Source: Noviluteimonas gilva
GTDB lineage: Bacteria; Pseudomonadota; Gammaproteobacteria; Xanthomonadales; Xanthomonadaceae
Assembly (NCBI RefSeq): GCF_009740395.1
Contig: NZ_WOXT01000002.1
Location: forward strand, 434,001 to 498,000
Reading direction: 5' to 3'
Length of the DNA: 64,000 nucleotides
Shown: positions 59,735 to 64,000 of the stretch, in pieces
Position numbering within the stretch: position 1 is the stretch's first letter
Layout: every line of letters starts with the position of its first letter
Translations under genes and position numbers: made by a program
Notes under the pieces: model-generated
What the model saw: the letters and a program-made list of their open reading frames with translations, nothing else
Databases searched by the model: none
Told to the model about the DNA's origin: nothing

Positions 59735-59998
59735 ATGCGTAACGAAACGAAGACCAAGCTCGCCCTGGCCTGTGGCGCGCTGATCGCCGTGGCCCTGGTT
59801 GGCTGCAAGAAGAACGAAGAAGCCGCTCCGGCCGCTTCGGCCACCGTCGCTGCCCCGGCCACCATGGCCGCCCCGGCTGCGCCGATGACCCCGGCCATGC
59901 CGTCGACCGCCATGCCGGCCGCTTCGATGACGGCCCCGGCCGCGTCGACCGCCGTTGCTCCGGCCGCCGCTTCGACGGCTGCTGCCCCGGCCAACTGA
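59735..59998 (+). CDS. Ala/Pro-rich small lipoprotein
   Basis: An 87-aa predicted lipoprotein. Signal peptide MRNETKTKLALACGALIAV with lipobox VGC near residue 24. The rest is alanine/proline/methionine/threonine-rich without fold. An AGGAGGACTCC site precedes the ATG, and a strong terminator follows, so it is a monocistronic, probably well-expressed envelope lipoprotein, of the same kind as those at 1989 and 2570 although its composition differs. Confidence 0.75.
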   Translation: MRNETKTKLALACGALIAVALVGCKKNEEAAPAASATVAAPATMAAPAAPMTPAMPSTAMPAASMTAPAASTAVAPAAASTAAAPAN

Positions 59999-60024
59999 TC
60001 GGCCCAGGCAACAAGCGACACGAG

Positions 60025-60055
60025 GACGGCGGCCGAAAGGCCGCCGTCTTTTTTT
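60025..60055 (+). terminator. Intrinsic terminator after the lipoprotein gene
   Basis: GACGGCGGCC-GAAA-GGCCGCCGTC (10-bp stem) and then seven T residues. 27 bases past the lipoprotein stop. Confidence 0.93.
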
Positions 60056-60128
60056 GTGCTTCCATGTCGATCCGCGCCACCCCCGTTCGTCGTCCTTGTC
60101 GTCACCCCCAACCACAAGGAGTTTCCCC

Positions 60129-60569
60129 ATGCGCGTCATGGTCATCGTCAAAGCCACGCCCGGTTCCGAAGCCGGCGCCCTGCCCACCGAAGAATTGCTG
60201 CGCGAGATGACCGCGTACAACGAGGCGCTGGTCAAGGCCGGCATCCTCCTCGCCGGTGATGGCCTCAAGCCTTCGAAGGACGGCGCGCGCGTCCGCTTCT
60301 CCGGCAAGCAGCGCACCGTCACCGACGGCCCGTTCGCCGAAGCCAAGGAGCTCGTCGCCGGGTTCTGGGTCTGGCAGGTGCGTTCGATGGAAGAAGCCAT
60401 CGAGTGGGTCAAGCGCTGCCCCAATCCGATGCCGAACGAAGATTCGGACATCGAGATCCGCCCGCTGTTCGAAGCCGAAGACTTCGGCGACGTGATGCCG
60501 CAGGAATTGCGCGATCGCGAGAAGCAGTTGTTCGAAGAGGCCGCCGCGCGCAACGCGTCGCGCCAGTAA
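60129..60569 (+). CDS. YCII-related (DGPF-domain) protein
   Basis: A 146-aa paralogue of the gene at 41643. Motifs: MRVMVIVKATPGSEAG, TVTDGPFAEAKELVAGFWVW with DGPF, and an extended C-terminus (RDREKQLFEEAAARNASRQ). An AAGGAGTTTCCCC site precedes the ATG at 60129. Followed by an exporter gene at 60595 after 25 bases, possibly in one operon. Confidence 0.88.
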   Translation: MRVMVIVKATPGSEAGALPTEELLREMTAYNEALVKAGILLAGDGLKPSKDGARVRFSGKQRTVTDGPFAEAKELVAGFWVWQVRSMEEAIEWVKRCPNPMPNEDSDIEIRPLFEAEDFGDVMPQELRDREKQLFEEAAARNASRQ

Positions 60570-60594
60570 TCCACGCAGGACATGGAACCCGCGC

Positions 60595-62052
60595 ATGCAA
60601 CTCGATGCCCGCCGCCGATGGTTCGCGCTGATGGTGCTGTGCCTGGGCGTGCTGATGATCGTGCTCGACTCGACGATCGTGAACGTCGCGCTTCCGTCGA
60701 TCAAACAGGACCTGCAGTTCAACGACGCCTCGCTGGTGTGGGTCGTCAATGCGTACCTGCTGACCTTCGGCGGGTTCCTGCTACTGGGTGGGCGATTGGG
60801 CGATCTGTACGGGCATCGGCGCTTGTTCCTCGCGGGCATCGTGGCCTTCACCCTGGCCTCGTTGTGGTGCGGGTTGTCGTCCTCGCAGACCGAACTGGTG
60901 ATCGCGCGCGCCGTGCAGGGTTTCGGCGGCGCGGTGGTCACCTCGGTCGCGCTGTCGCTGATCATGATGTTGTTCCATGAACCGGCCGATCGCGCGAAGG
61001 CGATGGGCGTCTACGGCTTCGTGTGCGCCGGCGGCGGCAGCGTCGGCGTGTTGCTCGGCGGCCTGCTCACCAGCGCGCTCGACTGGCACTGGATCTTCCT
61101 GGTCAACATTCCGATCGGCGCGATCGTGTTCTTCCTCTGCCTGCGCCTGTTGCCGGGCGGCAGCGGGCATGCGGCCGGCGGCAAGCTCGATGTCGCGGGC
61201 GCGGTGACCGTCACCGTCGGCATGATGCTCGCGGTGTACGCGATCGTCGGCGGCAACGAAGCCGGATGGACGTCGCCGACGACGCTCGGCCTGCTTGCCG
61301 CAGCGATCGTGTTGCTCGGTGTGTTCCTCGTCATCGAAGCGCGCGTGCGCGAACCGCTCATGCCGCTGTCGATGTTCAAGCTGCGCAACGTCGCCACGGC
61401 GAACGTCGTCGGCGTGTTGTGGGCCGCGGCGATGTTCGCGTGGTTCTTCCTCTCCGCGCTCTACATGCAGCTCGTGCTCGGCTACGGGCCGATGCAGGTG
61501 GGCCTGGCGTTCCTGCCGGCGAACCTGATCATGGCCGCGTTCTCGCTCGGGCTGTCGGCGAAGATCGTCATGCGCTTCGGCATTCGCGGGCCGCTCGCGG
61601 TCGGCTTGCTGCTCGCTGCCGCGGGGCTTGCGTGTTTCGCGGCCGCGCCGGTCGCGGGCGACTTCACCACGCACGTGCTGCCGGGGATGGTGTTGCTCGG
61701 CATCGGCGCGGGGCTTGCGTTCAATCCGGTGCTGCTCGCGGCGATGAGCGATGTGTCGCCGGCCGATTCGGGCCTGGCCTCCGGGCTGGTCAACACGTCC
61801 TTCATGATGGGCGGCGCCCTGGGGCTCGCCGTGCTCGCGAGCCTGGCCTCGGCACGCACCGCGTCGCTGCAGGCGGCGGGCGCCGATGCGGTGACCGCCC
61901 TCAACGGCGGATACCACGTGGCCTTCGTCATCGGCGCGGCGTGCGCGGCCTCCGCGGCCCTCATCGGTTGGGTCGTGATCCGAGTTCGGACGCCCGTCAC
62001 GGATTCACACGGGGCAGGGCTGCCGGCAGGGGATCAAGCAGCCGTTGAGTGA
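60595..62052 (+). CDS. DHA2-family drug:H+ antiporter (EmrB/QacA type)
   Basis: A 485-aa transporter with 14 predicted membrane helices. MFS motif A: GGRLGDLYGHRRLFLAG near residue 63; motif D1 LDSTIVNVALPSI near 24; motif C-like GGSVGVLLGGLLTS near 147. This is the pattern of DHA2 (EmrB/QacA) exporters. Preceded by the YCII gene. Substrate unknown; efflux of lipophilic drugs is likely. Confidence 0.9.
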   Translation: MQLDARRRWFALMVLCLGVLMIVLDSTIVNVALPSIKQDLQFNDASLVWVVNAYLLTFGGFLLLGGRLGDLYGHRRLFLAGIVAFTLASLWCGLSSSQTELVIARAVQGFGGAVVTSVALSLIMMLFHEPADRAKAMGVYGFVCAGGGSVGVLLGGLLTSALDWHWIFLVNIPIGAIVFFLCLRLLPGGSGHAAGGKLDVAGAVTVTVGMMLAVYAIVGGNEAGWTSPTTLGLLAAAIVLLGVFLVIEARVREPLMPLSMFKLRNVATANVVGVLWAAAMFAWFFLSALYMQLVLGYGPMQVGLAFLPANLIMAAFSLGLSAKIVMRFGIRGPLAVGLLLAAAGLACFAAAPVAGDFTTHVLPGMVLLGIGAGLAFNPVLLAAMSDVSPADSGLASGLVNTSFMMGGALGLAVLASLASARTASLQAAGADAVTALNGGYHVAFVIGAACAASAALIGWVVIRVRTPVTDSHGAGLPAGDQAAVE

Positions 62053-62157
62053 CGAACGGTCGTCACAGGACTGATCAGTGGAGCCGCGATCTCTTCCATT
62101 CGGGACGATGCCGCAGGCTTAATACGCCCACTAGCTCGCCTCTAAGGGGAAGGCAGC

Positions 62158-62793
62158 GTGGGGGAGATCCTTCAAGCACGTCGACGCGTTTTCGCGCCGC
62201 GCCAAACTGCGGCCGGGTTCACGCTCATCGAACTGATGGTCACGATCGTGGTGGCAGGCATCCTGCTGGCCGTGGCCGTTCCGCAGTTCGAGAGCACGAT
62301 CAACTCGAACCGCCTCGCCGGTGGGGCCAATGAGCTGCTGACGTCGCTGCAGACCGCGCGCATGGAAGCCATGCGCTTCAACCACCGCACCACGCTGTGC
62401 CTGAGCCGCAACCCGACGTCGACGACGCCGACCTGCGCCCCGGCCAACGCCAGCGATGCGACGGGGTTCATCACCTACATCGACATCAACGGCAACGACC
62501 TCTACAACACCGGCACCGACACGCTGGTGCGCCAGAGCACGCTGCCGCCGAACGTGCGGATCCTGCCGAGCGCCAGCCTGGCCACGGCCAACGGCAGCCA
62601 GGTGACCTTCCGCGCCGACGGTTTCGCCCGCAGCCCGCCCAACAACGACATGGCCACCGGCCGCATCGACGTGTGCCTGCCGGTCGGTCGCCCGGCGGAG
62701 AACGTCCGCCGCATCGAGATCGGTGTCGGCAGCCGCATGTCCGTCACCCGCGTCGACACCGATGGCGTTTGCGCCGCTCCCGGGAATCCCTGA
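62158..62793 (+). CDS. fimT: FimT/GspH-type pseudopilin
   Basis: A 211-aa minor pilin. The prepilin leader ends in the cleavage motif AAGFTLIELMV (G before F, with Glu at mature +5), after an 18-residue positively charged leader. The remaining body is the GspH-type domain with a cysteine pair (LCLSRNP, PTCAPANA). Start GTG at 62158 with AAGGGGAAGG before it. First gene of a minor-pilin operon; its stop overlaps the pilV start by one base. Confidence 0.9.
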   Translation: MGEILQARRRVFAPRQTAAGFTLIELMVTIVVAGILLAVAVPQFESTINSNRLAGGANELLTSLQTARMEAMRFNHRTTLCLSRNPTSTTPTCAPANASDATGFITYIDINGNDLYNTGTDTLVRQSTLPPNVRILPSASLATANGSQVTFRADGFARSPPNNDMATGRIDVCLPVGRPAENVRRIEIGVGSRMSVTRVDTDGVCAAPGNP

Positions 62794-63254
62794 TGAACCA
62801 GATCGCCTCCAATCGCCGCCCGCCCTCGCGCCGCACGCAACGCGGCGTCGGCCTGGTGGAAGTCCTGATCGCCGTCGTCGTGCTCGCCTTCGGCCTGCTC
62901 GGCATCGCCGCGATGCAACTCACCGCGCTGCGCAACAGCCAGAGCGCGCTGGAACGCAGCCAGGCGGTCGCGCAGACCTACGCGATCCTGGATGCGATGC
63001 GCGCCAACGACGACCTTGCGGTGCAGGGTCGCTACAACATCCCGGAAACGTGCGCCGTGCCGGATGCAGGCGACATCGTCGCCAACGATCTGCACCACTG
63101 GATGGAAACGATGCAGCGCGTCGACGTCCTTGGTCCGCGCGCGTGCGGAACGATCACGTGCGGTGCGCGCGAATGCAAGATCAAGGTGTCGTGGGACGAC
63201 ACGCGCGCCGGTGGCAGCGACAAAGAATTCGTTGAGACGACGACGCAGCTGTGA
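62793..63254 (+). CDS. pilV: Type IV pilus minor pilin PilV
   Basis: A 153-aa minor pilin. The prepilin cleavage motif QRGVGLVEVLIAVVVLAFG (G before V, E at mature +5) is at about residues 17-35, with the hydrophobic helix after it. The C-terminus has cysteines (RACGTITCGARECKI). TGATG overlap with fimT means translational coupling. It assists pilus assembly with FimT and PilW. Confidence 0.9.
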   Translation: MNQIASNRRPPSRRTQRGVGLVEVLIAVVVLAFGLLGIAAMQLTALRNSQSALERSQAVAQTYAILDAMRANDDLAVQGRYNIPETCAVPDAGDIVANDLHHWMETMQRVDVLGPRACGTITCGARECKIKVSWDDTRAGGSDKEFVETTTQL

Positions 63255-63262
63255 GGACCGAC

Positions 63263-64000
63263 ATGCCCATTCGCAACCGACACATCCGCGCACCGCGCGC
63301 CGTCCTCGGCTTCACCCTCGTGGAGCTGATGATCTCGCTCGTGCTGGGCATGATCGTCACCGCCGCGGCGCTGGCGATGTTCCTCGCCAACAAGCAGGTC
63401 TACAGCACCAGCGAACACCTCGGCCGCATCCAGGAAAACGTGCGCACCTCCTATGAGGTGATGTCGCGCGAAATGCGCGAGTCGGCCGGCAACGTGTGCG
63501 AAGCCAACGTCGACACGGTCAACGTGCTGCGCACGAACTCCAACTGGTGGACGAACTTCGACAACCGCATCCGCGGCTTCGACGGCGCGACCCCGTTCCC
63601 CGGCGATTCGTTCGGCACCACGGCCCCCGCGCGCATCGCGGGCACCGATGCCGTCGAACTCAAGGCCGGCCTGGCCGACAGCGTCGGCGTCGTGACGCAC
63701 ACCACCGGCCAGTTCACGGTCAACACCGTCAACCACGGTTTCCGCACCGGCGACATCGCGCTGGTCTGCGATTTCAAGCAGGCGACCGTGTTCCAGGTCA
63801 CTGCGGCCTCCAACGGCACGAGCAACGTCCTGCAGGCGGCCTACGCCGGTACGTTCGTCCCCGGCAACTGCACGACGGGCATGGGGTTCCCGCTCTCGTG
63901 CTCGATGACGGGCACGGTTTACATGTACCCCGCGCTCTCGCAGATCGCGCACGTGCGCATGTCGCGCTGGTACATCGGCGCGAACGCACGCGGCGGTCGC
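63263..64000 (+). CDS. pilW: PilW minor pilin (partial, 3' end outside window)
   Basis: At least 246 aa; the frame is open to base 64000. The prepilin leader is followed by LGFTLVELMISLVLGMIV (cleavage after G, Glu at mature +5) and the PilW body with SEHLGRIQENVRTSYEVMSREMRESAG and cysteine-bearing loops (LVCDFKQ, GNCTTGMGF). Starts 8 bases after the pilV stop. Further minor pilins (PilX, PilY1, PilE) usually follow. Confidence 0.9.
   Translation, partial: MPIRNRHIRAPRAVLGFTLVELMISLVLGMIVTAAALAMFLANKQVYSTSEHLGRIQENVRTSYEVMSREMRESAGNVCEANVDTVNVLRTNSNWWTNFDNRIRGFDGATPFPGDSFGTTAPARIAGTDAVELKAGLADSVGVVTHTTGQFTVNTVNHGFRTGDIALVCDFKQATVFQVTAASNGTSNVLQAAYAGTFVPGNCTTGMGFPLSCSMTGTVYMYPALSQIAHVRMSRWYIGANARGGR

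Overview
The window is high-GC bacterial chromosome that reads as a gammaproteobacterium of the Xanthomonadaceae, most like Lysobacter or its relatives. That placement is an inference from gene content: a leucine-catabolism block, a fused isobutyryl-CoA mutase, a TonB-dependent receptor with a LysR/AraC/MocR-rich setting, a twin-transmembrane DUF2909 protein, a minor-pilin operon, and dispersed GC-rich palindromes of the kind these genomes carry. No rRNA, tRNA, CRISPR array, complete insertion sequence or prophage was seen.

Layout. 0-7 kb (minus strand): N-terminus of a bactofilin-like protein, methylcrotonyl-CoA carboxylase beta subunit, two alanine-rich lipoproteins with their own terminators, acetyl-CoA acetyltransferase, isovaleryl-CoA dehydrogenase and leucine dehydrogenase. 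These enzymes cover leucine to isovaleryl-CoA to methylcrotonyl-CoA and on to acetyl-CoA, but the biotin subunit, hydratase and HMG-CoA lyase are not here. 7-13 kb: TPR-sulfotransferase, a MocR regulator facing a tightly overlapped GST / metallo-beta-lactamase-fold / cupin operon, and small proteins. 13.5-17 kb: icmF, whose reading frame carries three repeat sequences. 17-21 kb: an accessory patch with small unknown proteins, a truncated MocR gene, DUF2909, an Mrr-like nuclease with a membrane anchor, an HNH nuclease and a structured intergenic region. 21-26 kb: a stress/redox cluster (chloroperoxidase-like hydrolase, ECF41 sigma factor, cupin, AhpD-like protein, orphan sigma region 4, LysR, NmrA-like reductase, OsmC). 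26-29 kb: a cytochrome b gene without Rieske or cytochrome c1 partners, then a bestrophin-type channel.

29-36 kb holds an AraC regulator, a serine hydrolase, several small secreted or membrane proteins and a TPR-CPBP membrane protease. 36-42 kb: an SRAP (YedK) homologue that has lost its active-site residues, a Q/R-rich secreted protein, a KefB/YbaL-type antiporter, a PLP-dependent decarboxylase-like enzyme and a YCII-type protein. 42-50 kb: a TonB-dependent receptor with a dyad in its promoter region, VOC protein, DksA-type zinc finger protein, alpha/beta hydrolase, NUDIX hydrolase, stand-alone receiver protein, and an exonuclease III / metallo-beta-lactamase-fold pair. 50-56 kb: a Tat-type beta-helix protein, RhlE helicase, and a BlaI/BlaR1-like pair with a clear double operator. 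56-62 kb: a frameshifted sirtuin gene, LtrA, an M61-like peptidase, small lipoproteins, a YCII-type protein and a DHA2 drug exporter. 62-64 kb: fimT, pilV and the start of pilW, the head of a type IV minor-pilin operon cut by the window end.

The most unusual signals are structural. Two copies of a roughly 165-bp repeat (13251-13416 and 20603-20767) keep their flanks but have a long hairpin whose arms differ between copies while staying self-complementary. A family of invariant-stem palindromes sits at gene 3' ends. Related repeat sequences are read as protein inside icmF.
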